A stretch of DNA of 32,329 bases, taken from the NCBI GenBank assembly GCA_903829855.1, contig CAIKRN010000061.1:1-32329 (forward strand). The letters are read 5' to 3'. The position numbers and the translations under genes were made by a program. Shown piece by piece: positions 9,095 to 17,502 of this stretch. This DNA is from an uncultured Opitutia bacterium. Lineage in GTDB: Bacteria > Verrucomicrobiota > Verrucomicrobiia > Opitutales > UBA953. A model generated the notes under the pieces. It ran no database searches and had not been told where the DNA came from. It was given only the letters and a program-made list of their open reading frames with translations. The stretch's first letter is position 1. The number at the start of each line of letters is the position of its first letter.

Positions 9095-10552
9095 TTACGA
9101 GACGATGCCGAGGGGCGGGATGGTCTTCCAGTCGCCGCGCGTGAAGTCAGGGCACTGGATGGGCATGCTGCCTTCCTTCACGGAGCGGGCGGAGATCTCG
9201 AGGATGCTCGACCAGTCGGCCGCATCGTAGACGGTCATGTCCGGGGTGATGCCCTGGCGCACGCAATCCAGCATGCGATAGGCCATCACGAAGTCCATGC
9301 CGCCGTGGCCGCCGACCTTCTTACCCAACTCACCAATCTTCGTGATCAGCGGGTGCTGGTTGGCCTTCATGAATTTGGCGAGTTTCTCCTTCTCGTAGGT
9401 CCACTCGTGGCTGTTGCGCTTTTCCTTCGGGTCGAGAATCGGGTGCTTATTGTCGGCATCGACGGCGAGGCGACCGGGGTAGCCGAAGAACGTGGCCTGC
9501 GTGCCGCAGAGCGCATTGATGCGCGTGTATGGACGGGGGCTGACGACGTCGTGCTGGATCATAATCGTCCGGCCGAGCTGCGTCTTGATAATCGAGGTGT
9601 TCATATCGCCACAGACGAACTTCTCGTCCTTGTGTTGGCCTTTGTTGGGCTGGTGCTTATCGCGATACTGGGTGAGGTTGAATTCCGGGGACGAGACGGA
9701 GACCACGAACTTGAAGGCGTCGCCGCGGCCGATATTCATGTACTGGGCCACCGGGCCGAGGCCGTGCGTGGGGTAGAGGTTCCCATCCATGAAGCGATGG
9801 TAGTCGCGGCGCCAATCGCCTTCACTACCAAGGCTCCAGAGGACGCCGCCGCCAAGGTTGTGGATGTAGGCGCACTCGGCGTGTTTGAGGTCTCCGAAGA
9901 AGCCCTGGCGAGCGAGGTTCAGCACGAACAGTTCTTCGTCACCATAGCAGCAGTTCTCAATGATCGAGCAGTGGCGCTGGGTCTTCTCCGCCATGTCCAC
10001 GAGCTGCCAGCACTGGTCGACCGTGACGGCAGGCGAGACTTCGATGAAGGCGTGCTTGCCCTTCTCCATGGCCTTGAGGGCCATCGGCACGTGCCACTCC
10101 CAAGGAGTGGCGACGAACACGACATCGATGTCGTCGCGCTCCAGCATCTTTTCCCAGGCATTCTCGTCGCCAAAATAGATGGCCGGTTCCTTGCCGGTGA
10201 CTTTCTTGACGTTGGCGGCGGCGCTCTTGGCGCGGGCTTCGACGATATCGCAGACGGCGACGACTTCCGCGAACGGGATATTGGCAGCTGAATTCACGTG
10301 GGAGCGGCCACGGTTGAGGCCGATCACCGCGACGCGGACTTTCTCGGTGGGCTTGGTGGTCAGATTCCAGACGGGCTTATTGCCGGCTGGGCGCGGGCGC
10401 GTGACCGAGATGTCATGGGCACCAAGGAGTTTGAGGTCGCGCGGGTCTGGCTTGGCTTCGGCCGAGGGAATGGCGTTCAGGCCGAGTCCGAGCCCGGCGA
10501 GGGCACCGAGCTTAAGGAAGTCGCGACGATTGGCGTTATCAGGGATGTTCAT
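9095..10552 (-). CDS. Tat-exported Gfo/Idh/MocA oxidoreductase, GH109-like (alpha-N-acetylgalactosaminidase-like)
   Basis: Tat-type N terminus NRRDFLKLGALAGLGLGL; Rossmann VRVAVIGLNRG; GH109-type ENCCYGDEELFVLNLARQGFFGDLKHAECAYIHNL, YPTHGLGPVAQYMNIGRGD, IQHDVVSPRPYTR. Confidence 0.88.
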   Translation of the reverse strand: MNIPDNANRRDFLKLGALAGLGLGLNAIPSAEAKPDPRDLKLLGAHDISVTRPRPAGNKPVWNLTTKPTEKVRVAVIGLNRGRSHVNSAANIPFAEVVAVCDIVEARAKSAAANVKKVTGKEPAIYFGDENAWEKMLERDDIDVVFVATPWEWHVPMALKAMEKGKHAFIEVSPAVTVDQCWQLVDMAEKTQRHCSIIENCCYGDEELFVLNLARQGFFGDLKHAECAYIHNLGGGVLWSLGSEGDWRRDYHRFMDGNLYPTHGLGPVAQYMNIGRGDAFKFVVSVSSPEFNLTQYRDKHQPNKGQHKDEKFVCGDMNTSIIKTQLGRTIMIQHDVVSPRPYTRINALCGTQATFFGYPGRLAVDADNKHPILDPKEKRNSHEWTYEKEKLAKFMKANQHPLITKIGELGKKVGGHGGMDFVMAYRMLDCVRQGITPDMTVYDAADWSSILEISARSVKEGSMPIQCPDFTRGDWKTIPPLGIVS

Positions 10553-10583
10553 GGGTTAGGGTGGGGTGGGTGAGGTGGGTGGA
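10553..10583 (+). other. G-quadruplex-capable tract directly upstream of the 9095-10552 start codon
   Basis: GGGTTAGGGTGGGGTGGGTGAGGTGGGTGGA: four canonical G-runs with loops of 3, 1 and 1 nt, then a fifth GGG at 10577-10579. Confidence 0.65.
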
Positions 10584-10585
10584 AA

Positions 10586-12070
10586 TTAAGAAACGAGGGG
10601 AAGGGGTTTGAGGGCTTTCCAGCCACCGCGGGTGAAGTCCGGGAAGGCCACGGGGACGCTGTCTTCGCGGACGGAGCGATCAGAGATATCCAGCAGGGCG
10701 GACCACGAAGCCGCATCGTAGACGGTGAGGTCGGGTGTGATGCCTTGGCGGATGCAGTCCAGGAAGCGGTAGTTCATCAGCGAATCCATGCCGCCATGAC
10801 CGCCGACCTTCTTTGCGAACTCACCGACCTTGCGTGCGAGCGGGTGCTGATTCGCTTCCATGAATTTCTTAAGCGCTTCGCCTTCATAGGTCCAGTGATG
10901 GCTATTCCGCTTTTCCTTCGGATCGAGGAGGGGGTGCGAGTTATCCGCGTCGATTGCTAGGCGGTTGGGGTAGCCGGCGAACGTGGCGAGCGATCCGCTG
11001 AGCATATTGCCGCGGGTATAGGGGCGTGGGCTCGTATTGTCGTGCTGGATGACGATGGTGCGTCCGAGCTCCGTCTTGATGATCGAGGTGTTCACGTCGC
11101 CGCAGACGAACTTCTGGTCCTGCGAACGGTCGCGGTCGGGTTTGACGCGTTCGCGCAACTGGCTGAGTCCGAATTCCGGCGAGGAGACTGAGACCGCAAA
11201 TTTAAAAGCGTCACCACGGCCAATGCCCATGTATTGGGCAATGGTGCCGAGTCCGTGCGTGGGGTAGACATTGCCTTGCAGGAGGGTCGCGTAGTTGCGG
11301 CGCCATTCCCGCTGCTTGTCCATGAACGTGTAGCCTTTAGGGCCGCTACCAGAGGAGCGTTGGTCGTGGATGTAGCCGCACTCTCCGTGCTTCAGGTCAC
11401 CGAAGAACCCTTGGCGGGCCAGGTTGAGGACGAAGAGTTCCTCTTCGCCGTAGCAGGCGTTCTCCAGGATGGGGCAATGCCGTTGGTATTTCTCAGACGC
11501 ATCGACGAGTTGCCAGCATTCATCGATCGTCAACCCGCAGTTTACTTCAACGAAGGCGTGCTTACCGAGCGACATGCACTTGATTGCCATCGGCGTGTGC
11601 CATTCCCAGGGGGTGGCGATATGCACCACGTCGATGTCATCGCGGGCGACCATCTTCTCCCAGGCATTTTCATCACCACTGTAGATGGCCGGTCGTTTGC
11701 CCGTTTTTTTGAAGACCGATTCGGCCTGAGCCTTGGCACGTTCATCGATGATATCGCAGACGGCGACGACTTCGGCGAAAGGCAGGGCGGCGACGGAGTT
11801 GACGTGGGCCGACCCGCGGTTCAGGCCGATCACTGCCACGCGGACTTTTTCCGTCGGCTTGGTGGTGAGGTCCCAGACCGGCGTATTCCCAGCAGGGCGC
11901 GGACGCATCGTGCCCATCTCGGCGGCGCGAAGGTGTTTGAGTTGGGCGGGGTCGGGTTTCGCGCTGGCGGAAGGGACGCCCCCGAGACTCAAGCCTAAGC
12001 CCGCCAGTACCCCGAGTTTGAGGAAGTCGCGGCGATCGCCGGAGTCTGGAGGGGCGGCGGTGTCTCTCAC
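10586..12070 (-). CDS. Tat-exported Gfo/Idh/MocA oxidoreductase, second GH109-like paralog
   Basis: DRRDFLKLGVLAGLGLSLGGVPSASAKPDP, VRVAVIGLNRGSAHVNS, ENACYGEEELFVLNLARQGFFGDLKHGECGYIHDQ, YPTHGLGTIAQYMGIGRGD, IQHDNTSPRPYTR. Collinear with the neighbouring gene. GTG start. Confidence 0.87.
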   Translation of the reverse strand: MRDTAAPPDSGDRRDFLKLGVLAGLGLSLGGVPSASAKPDPAQLKHLRAAEMGTMRPRPAGNTPVWDLTTKPTEKVRVAVIGLNRGSAHVNSVAALPFAEVVAVCDIIDERAKAQAESVFKKTGKRPAIYSGDENAWEKMVARDDIDVVHIATPWEWHTPMAIKCMSLGKHAFVEVNCGLTIDECWQLVDASEKYQRHCPILENACYGEEELFVLNLARQGFFGDLKHGECGYIHDQRSSGSGPKGYTFMDKQREWRRNYATLLQGNVYPTHGLGTIAQYMGIGRGDAFKFAVSVSSPEFGLSQLRERVKPDRDRSQDQKFVCGDVNTSIIKTELGRTIVIQHDNTSPRPYTRGNMLSGSLATFAGYPNRLAIDADNSHPLLDPKEKRNSHHWTYEGEALKKFMEANQHPLARKVGEFAKKVGGHGGMDSLMNYRFLDCIRQGITPDLTVYDAASWSALLDISDRSVREDSVPVAFPDFTRGGWKALKPLPLVS

Positions 12071-12138
12071 GGGGGTGAGAACAAGACAGCAAAGCGTGCC
12101 TGCGGTTGCAACGGATTTGGACTACCTTTCTTCTAAAT

Positions 12139-12714
12139 CTACCCGCATACGAAGCCTTGGGCCCATTTAATTCCAAACACCGCCAGATTACGCACGGTAT
12201 GAGCCATAAAGCAGGGTAGCAATGAGCGGTCGGGGTTCAGCGGATTGAAGCGGGCCAGGTAAAGCCAGAGGGAGGTGATGAATGCGAACACCGCGCTGAC
12301 GCGTCCCTCCGCTTGGTTGAGGTCAAAGTTATGAATCACCGCGAAAACCAGTGAGCCGACGATGATCACCGTCAAAAGTTTGCGGCCATAAAATTCACCT
12401 GGAGCCACAAAGCCGCGGAATAAAGCTTCTTCTACGATCGAGGCGCCGATGAGTTGGAAAATGAAAATCGTAGGTAAGACGCTTTGTTGGTTGGTGAGTC
12501 CGGCGCGCTTCTCGACGGCGGCTTCGGCGATGGTGATCAGGATCGCGCCGGCCGCGGCGGCGTAGTACGCAGCGGCCGGTGCGTAGGTCGTGCCCGGCCA
12601 GAAGCCTTCGGCGGTTTTATTAATCCGCCGGCGGCGACGATCCCGAAACCAGGCAATCAGCACAAACAGACCCAGAGCGCAGTAGAGTAAGGCTTTGGCG
12701 GCGGTGAGATCCAC
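12139..12714 (-). CDS. CPBP family intramembrane metalloprotease (Abi-like)
   Basis: SIVEEALFRGFVAP (EExxxR motif), FAVIHNF, LPCFMAHTVRN in a hydrophobic protein. Confidence 0.8.
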   Translation of the reverse strand: MDLTAAKALLYCALGLFVLIAWFRDRRRRRINKTAEGFWPGTTYAPAAAYYAAAAGAILITIAEAAVEKRAGLTNQQSVLPTIFIFQLIGASIVEEALFRGFVAPGEFYGRKLLTVIIVGSLVFAVIHNFDLNQAEGRVSAVFAFITSLWLYLARFNPLNPDRSLLPCFMAHTVRNLAVFGIKWAQGFVCG

Positions 12715-12718
12715 GGGG

Positions 12719-13036
12719 TTAGCGGACGCCTAGAATCCAGGCGCGGTAAGCGGGTGAGGCATGATGAGCCTCGATCGCTAGCCATTGCGGCAGTGCGTAG
12801 GGGTGGTGGGCGTGGACCCATGCCTCTAAATCTGACATCTTGGCGCCGGCGAATTTGAAGGTCACGCGATATTCCTCTTCGCTTTCGACGTGGCCTTCCC
12901 AGGTGTAATGCGAACGAATCGGGCCATCGATTTGGGCGCAGGCTGCCAGACCAGCGGCGACGGCGCCAGCGGCGAGGCGATCGGCTTCCTCCCGGGAGGG
13001 CAGGGTAGTCCAGGCGATCCCGATGGCTTCAGTCAT
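12719..13036 (-). CDS. cutA: Divalent-cation tolerance protein CutA
   Basis: TTLPSREEADRLAAGAVAAGLAACAQIDGPIRSHYTWEGHVESEEEYRVTFKF...HHPYALPQWLAIEA. Confidence 0.93.
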   Translation of the reverse strand: MTEAIGIAWTTLPSREEADRLAAGAVAAGLAACAQIDGPIRSHYTWEGHVESEEEYRVTFKFAGAKMSDLEAWVHAHHPYALPQWLAIEAHHASPAYRAWILGVR

Positions 13037-13889
13037 TCGTCTCGCTGTCGGGTTTCAGGTACCGTTCGGTAATAATATTAATGAGGTGATCGCGGGCTTC
13101 TTCGACCGAATCCACGTGGATGTACAGATCGCGATCGGACGGCGACACCATCCCCCATTCCTGGAAGGTCTCGAAGTTGACGGCGTTTTTCCAGAAGGCG
13201 GAGCCGAACAGCAGGACGGGGAAGTGCTTCTTGGTCTTACCGGTCTGGATCAGCGTGAGCATTTCGAAGAGTTCATCGAAAGTGCCGAAGCCACCGGGGA
13301 AGGCGACGAGCGCCTTGGCGAGGTATAAGAACCAATATTTCCGAACGAAGAAATAGTGAAACTCGAGATCAAGCTCAGGCGTGATATAGGGATTGTGTTC
13401 TTGCTCGAAGGGCAGGGCGATGCCGAGGCCGATGGAGCGGCCGCCGGCCTGATGGGCGCCGAGATTCGCTGCTTCCATGATGCCGGGGCCACCGCCGGAG
13501 CAGACGAGGAAGCGCTGCCACTCGGGGAGAGAGAGCGACCATTTCGTCATCTCAAAGGAAAGGGCGCGGCAGGCTTCGTAGTAAGCGGAGCTGCGCAGAT
13601 TGATTTCGGCTACCCGGAGGCGCAGCGCACACTCCGAGTCGTCGCACTGCCCGGCTTTCGCCAAGACTTTAGCTTCCTCGAGTTGCTTGCGAGCGACGTC
13701 GGGCGGCAAAGTCCGGGCGGAGCCGAACATCACGACCGTATTGCGCACGCCGTATTTCTTGAAGCGTAAGTGGGGCTCCATCATCTCCGACATCACCCGA
13801 AGGGTCCGAGCCTGGGGGCTGAGCATGAACTCCTGATTCTGGTAGGCCCGGGCGGGGGTGGGCCTAAGTTTACCTTTTTCGGGGCTCAT
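13029..13889 (-). CDS. LOG-family Rossmann-fold protein (TIGR00730-like)
   Basis: VMFGSARTLPPD, CSGGGPGIMEAANLGA, AFPGGFGTFDELFEMLTLIQTGK. Overlaps the cutA start by 8 bp. Confidence 0.9.
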   Translation of the reverse strand: MSPEKGKLRPTPARAYQNQEFMLSPQARTLRVMSEMMEPHLRFKKYGVRNTVVMFGSARTLPPDVARKQLEEAKVLAKAGQCDDSECALRLRVAEINLRSSAYYEACRALSFEMTKWSLSLPEWQRFLVCSGGGPGIMEAANLGAHQAGGRSIGLGIALPFEQEHNPYITPELDLEFHYFFVRKYWFLYLAKALVAFPGGFGTFDELFEMLTLIQTGKTKKHFPVLLFGSAFWKNAVNFETFQEWGMVSPSDRDLYIHVDSVEEARDHLINIITERYLKPDSETND

Positions 13890-13940
13890 TCCCTATTCTC
13901 CCCCTCTAAAGGGGTCCTGCCAAGCCGGGAAGCGTGGGGC

Positions 13941-13970
13941 TTGACACCCTCGGTGGGGCTCTCTTGGCTG
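13941..13970 (+). promoter_or_regulatory. Candidate -35 element for rpmH
   Basis: Perfect TTGACA at 13941-13946, about 40 bp upstream of the rpmH ATG. The -10 region (ttggct) is poor. Confidence 0.3.
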
Positions 13971-13984
13971 TTCCCTTTAAAGCC

Positions 13985-14122
13985 ATGCATCCCACCTACC
14001 GTCCGTCCAAGATCAGCCGCGCCCGCAAGTGCGGTTTCCGCGCCCGCTCCAAGACCCCCGGCGGCCGCAAGGTGCTGGCCAATCGCCGCAGCGTTGGTCG
14101 TAAGCGCCTCGGAAACTCCTAA
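13985..14122 (+). CDS. rpmH: 50S ribosomal protein L34
   Basis: [45 protein letters not shown]. Confidence 0.97.
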   Translation: MHPTYRPSKISRARKCGFRARSKTPGGRKVLANRRSVGRKRLGNS

Positions 14123-14127
14123 TTTCC

Positions 14128-14487
14128 ATGCGTCTCCCGCGGGAGCGTCGAATTCGCGCCTCGGCCGATTTCAACCGCCTCCGCCAAGAAGGCTCGCGAC
14201 TCGATTGCGGGCCTTTTCTTTTGAATTTACGCCCGACTGGGGTGAAGGGCCCTGCGCGCTTTGCCGTCATCGCGGCAAAGAAGTCCCTGCCTTTGGCGGT
14301 TGATCGCAATCGGGCCAAGCGTCTGGCCCGGGAACTCTTCCGCACGGACCCCTTGGCTTTCCCTGCCGGCTGGGAAGTTGTGTTGGTCATTCGTTCCGGC
14401 ATGTTGCGTCGTTCTTTGGCCGAGTTGCGTAAGGTGTTTGCCTTGTCGGCTGCCAAGGCGGTGGCTGCGGCCGCCGTCCAGCCATGA
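14128..14487 (+). CDS. rnpA: Ribonuclease P protein component
   Basis: [21 protein letters not shown]...[28 protein letters not shown], directly downstream of rpmH. Confidence 0.95.
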   Translation: MRLPRERRIRASADFNRLRQEGSRLDCGPFLLNLRPTGVKGPARFAVIAAKKSLPLAVDRNRAKRLARELFRTDPLAFPAGWEVVLVIRSGMLRRSLAELRKVFALSAAKAVAAAAVQP

Positions 14488-14735
14488 ACGAGCCGCGACC
14501 TTCTTGGCTCGCGCGCCCGGCGCTAGGGATGATCCGTTTCTATCAACGCTTTCTTTCCCGTCCCCTTCACGCTATTCCCGGCACGGGCTGTCGATATCAC
14601 CCGACGTGTTCGTGTTATGCCGCCACGGCGTTGACGCGCTTTGGATTAATTCGCGGCGGCTGGCTGGGCGTCCAGCGTATCTGCCGTTGCCATCCTTGGG
14701 GTGGTTCTGGGGTAGATGAAGTGCCTCTGAAGTAA
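14484..14735 (+). CDS. yidD: Membrane protein insertion efficiency factor YidD
   Basis: [61 protein letters not shown]. 4-bp overlap with rnpA. Confidence 0.96.
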   Translation: MNEPRPSWLARPALGMIRFYQRFLSRPLHAIPGTGCRYHPTCSCYAATALTRFGLIRGGWLGVQRICRCHPWGGSGVDEVPLK

Positions 14736-14804
14736 GGCAAAAGACCTTGATTGTAGGGATAAATTAACTCGCCCTAAGGGCCGCTTTTTCGGCTAATCGC
14801 CTCC

Positions 14805-16838
14805 GTGAAGAATCTGTTTTCCAGAATCCTCGGTTCTCGGCAGGGAGGCACGCTGCTCCTCGCTGCAAGTTATGTAATTCTGGGCACCTTGCTTCGCCTC
14901 GGTTTGCTCCTGGCTTCCTTCTCAGGTGTCTCTTGGGGTTGGTCCACGTTCGGTGCCCTCGCCGTGGGGTTACTCTTTGATTTATTGATGGCGTGGTTCC
15001 TGACCTTACCGATGGGGTTGTTGAGCTCAATCTGGCCGTCGAGCGGGTTCAGCGGGCGCTGGCTGAAGCTTCCGCTGCGGGCGGCCTGGATTTTCGGTGC
15101 CTTTCTTTTCTCCTTCTGGAAAATTGCGGAAATCCTTTTCTGGGAGGAGTTTGGCGTCCGCTTTAACTTCATCGCGGTCGACTATCTCGTCTACACGCAG
15201 GAAGTGGTGAAGAATATCAGGGAGTCCTATAATCTGCCGCTGATCATCGTGATGGTCCTTGCCCTCGCGGTCGGGCTTTTTCTGCTCTGGTGCCGGCTGG
15301 GTCTGGTTCGTCGCTGGGAGGAGGGCGCAGCCGACGATGGTTCGGCTCGCTGGCGTGCGCCGGCTTGGTTGCTGGGCCCGTTACTTTTGGTCCTGACTTA
15401 CGCCTTCTTCCTCGGTCAGCGTGACCTACGCCTGGCCGATCAGGCGCATGCCGGGTCGGTTGAGCGCATCGTGGCGGGGCTTCGGCACATGGGTGATCCT
15501 CAGCCCGGCTGGGTTAATAGCTACGACACCGAACTCGCTAAGAACGGCGAATACGCCTTCCTGTCCGCCTTCTGGGCCAATCAGCTTGAGTGGAAGCGCT
15601 TCTACCCTTCGCGTCCGGATGCCGTCGCCCAGCTCCGCAAGACCTTGTTGGCGCAAGGAGGTGATGCCGTTTCGGCTGATCAGAATGATATCACGCGCCG
15701 CATCACCGCGCCGGTTCCGGTCCGTCGCCTGAACGTGATTCAGATTACCGTCGAAAGCCTCAGCGCGGAGTTTCTCGGCTGCTACGGTGCCCCGGAATAT
15801 AAAGACAAACATCTCACCCCGAATCTCGATCGCATCGCGCGCGAGTCCCTTTGGTTCCGCCATTGCTATGCCAGCGGGACGCGCACCGTCCGCGGCATGG
15901 AAGGTTTGACGCTATCGATGCCGCCGATTCCGGGCCAGTCGGTCCTTCGCCGGGCGGGTTGCGAAAATCTGACGACCCTGGGTTCGGTATTGAAGGCTCA
16001 GGGCTATGACACGGCGTTCATTTATGGCGGCGATGGATTCTTCGATAACATGAATTATTTCTTCGGAGCGAATGGCTACCGTCTGGTTGACCTCCCTCGC
16101 CAAGAGGCCGCCGGTAAAAAGATGACGTTTGGCAACGCCTGGGGGGCGTGCGACGAGGATGCTTTTAATTGGTCCATTGAGGCTGCTGATAAGGCCTACG
16201 CCGCCGGCAAGCCCTTCCATCACTTCGTGATGACGACCTCCAATCATCGGCCCTACACGTGGCCGGCTGGCCGGATTGACGATAAGCTCATCGGTCGCGA
16301 TGGCGGCGTGGCGTACACGGATTTTGCCATCGGCGCTTTCCTGAAGAACGCGGGCACGAAGCCTTGGTTCAAGGACACAGTCTTCGTAATCGTGGCTGAT
16401 CACTGTGCGTCGGTGGCCGGCAAGCGGGAGCTCGAAATCCGTAAATATGAAATCCCGCTCTTCATCTGGTCGCCTGGGAATATTCCTGCTCGTCAGGTCG
16501 AGCCAATGATGAGCCAGATTGATACCGCGCCGACCGTGCTGGGGCTCCTCAGCGTCTCATACCTTTCGCGCTTCATCGGGGCAGACGTGCTCCGTCCTGG
16601 TTATCTTCCTCGGGCGTTCATCAGTAATTACCAGAAGATCGCCGTGCTGCATGAAGACGGGCTGCTGACTGTGCTCAAGCCCGTGCGGCAGACAGCCCAG
16701 TATCAGGCTGATCTCGCAACGGGGGCGTTGACCCCGCTGGCCAAGCCTGATGCCGCCGCTGCCGACGAGGCGATCCTCCACTACCAAGGGGCTGATGAGC
16801 TCTTTAACCATGGCGGCCTCGCCAACCCTCTCCGCTAA
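14805..16838 (+). CDS. LTA synthase-like sulfatase-fold membrane protein (phosphoglycerol/phosphoethanolamine transferase-like)
   Basis: N-terminal TM segments, then NVIQITVESLSAEFLGCYG, HCYASGTRTVRGMEGL (putative nucleophile Thr), HHFVMTTSNHRPYTWP, FVIVADHCAS. GTG start. Confidence 0.85.
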   Translation: MKNLFSRILGSRQGGTLLLAASYVILGTLLRLGLLLASFSGVSWGWSTFGALAVGLLFDLLMAWFLTLPMGLLSSIWPSSGFSGRWLKLPLRAAWIFGAFLFSFWKIAEILFWEEFGVRFNFIAVDYLVYTQEVVKNIRESYNLPLIIVMVLALAVGLFLLWCRLGLVRRWEEGAADDGSARWRAPAWLLGPLLLVLTYAFFLGQRDLRLADQAHAGSVERIVAGLRHMGDPQPGWVNSYDTELAKNGEYAFLSAFWANQLEWKRFYPSRPDAVAQLRKTLLAQGGDAVSADQNDITRRITAPVPVRRLNVIQITVESLSAEFLGCYGAPEYKDKHLTPNLDRIARESLWFRHCYASGTRTVRGMEGLTLSMPPIPGQSVLRRAGCENLTTLGSVLKAQGYDTAFIYGGDGFFDNMNYFFGANGYRLVDLPRQEAAGKKMTFGNAWGACDEDAFNWSIEAADKAYAAGKPFHHFVMTTSNHRPYTWPAGRIDDKLIGRDGGVAYTDFAIGAFLKNAGTKPWFKDTVFVIVADHCASVAGKRELEIRKYEIPLFIWSPGNIPARQVEPMMSQIDTAPTVLGLLSVSYLSRFIGADVLRPGYLPRAFISNYQKIAVLHEDGLLTVLKPVRQTAQYQADLATGALTPLAKPDAAAADEAILHYQGADELFNHGGLANPLR

Positions 16839-17502
16839 GCCGCCTGCACTGCTCTGGCCCGCCTTGGCGGTCGGTACGGTCGTGCTATTCTTCGGCATCC
16901 CGGGAGCGGGCGGGGAGCGCGTGGACCTTTGGTTCCAGTCTTTGTTCTGGAATGGCCATCAATGGCTGATCCCGCACGAGAATGCCTTAGGGCGTACTTT
17001 GGCCTATGACGGACCTAAGGCGGTCATCATCGCTTGGGCTGTTTCGCTCATCGTCTTCGCGGTTATCTTTCCGCGGGTGCGTATACGTGCCTTGTATCTG
17101 CTGGCCTGCCTGGCGGTGGTCTCGGTGATTTGTACGCAACTCCGAGCTATTAGCGGGATGGCCACGCCGATTGAGCTGAAGGCCTTCGGGGGCACCTATG
17201 ATCATCTACTACTATTCCAGTCCAAGCCGGCTGGTTATCCTAGTCACGCGTTTCCGGCGGGGCATGCGAGCGGTGGATTTGCGCTGCTAGGTTTCTATTG
17301 GGTGCTCGACTCCCGCCGCCGCTGGCAAGGGTTGGCGTTGGGCTTGGGCGTGGGCTGCTGGATGGGCATTTACCAGATTGGCCGAGGCGAACATTTTCTC
17401 TCCCATACGCTGGCGACGGCCGCCCTAGCGTGGTTCCTGTGCGCCGGGCTGTATCGCTTGATGCTGGGGCCGTTAGGCCGCGAGGTCAGTTCGTCCAGTT
17501 GA
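16810..17502 (+). CDS. PAP2 family phosphatase / membrane protein
   Basis: KPAGYPSHAFPAGHASGGFALLGFYW...QIGRGEHFLSHTLATAALAW matches PAP2 motifs. Start 16795 or 16810, overlapping the upstream gene. Confidence 0.85.
   Translation: MAASPTLSAKPPALLWPALAVGTVVLFFGIPGAGGERVDLWFQSLFWNGHQWLIPHENALGRTLAYDGPKAVIIAWAVSLIVFAVIFPRVRIRALYLLACLAVVSVICTQLRAISGMATPIELKAFGGTYDHLLLFQSKPAGYPSHAFPAGHASGGFALLGFYWVLDSRRRWQGLALGLGVGCWMGIYQIGRGEHFLSHTLATAALAWFLCAGLYRLMLGPLGREVSSSS

Noticed and set aside
9074-10291. 405-aa ORF antisense to the first GH109-like gene
   Set aside because: Shadow ORF in a GC-rich gene; low-complexity composition and no domain. The sense frame is well supported.
11234-11998. 254-aa ORF antisense to the second GH109-like gene
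   Set aside because: Same type of shadow ORF as at 9074-10291. Their similarity to each other only reflects the sense-strand duplication.
13890-13984. Possible oriC/DnaA-box region beside rpmH-rnpA
   Set aside because: rpmH-rnpA often lies near oriC, but I saw no TTATCCACA-like boxes, AT-rich unwinding region or dnaA here.
14771-14788. GCCC-taa-GGGC then CGCTTTTT upstream of the LTA-synthase-like gene, as a terminator
   Set aside because: The stem is only 4 bp; too weak to call.
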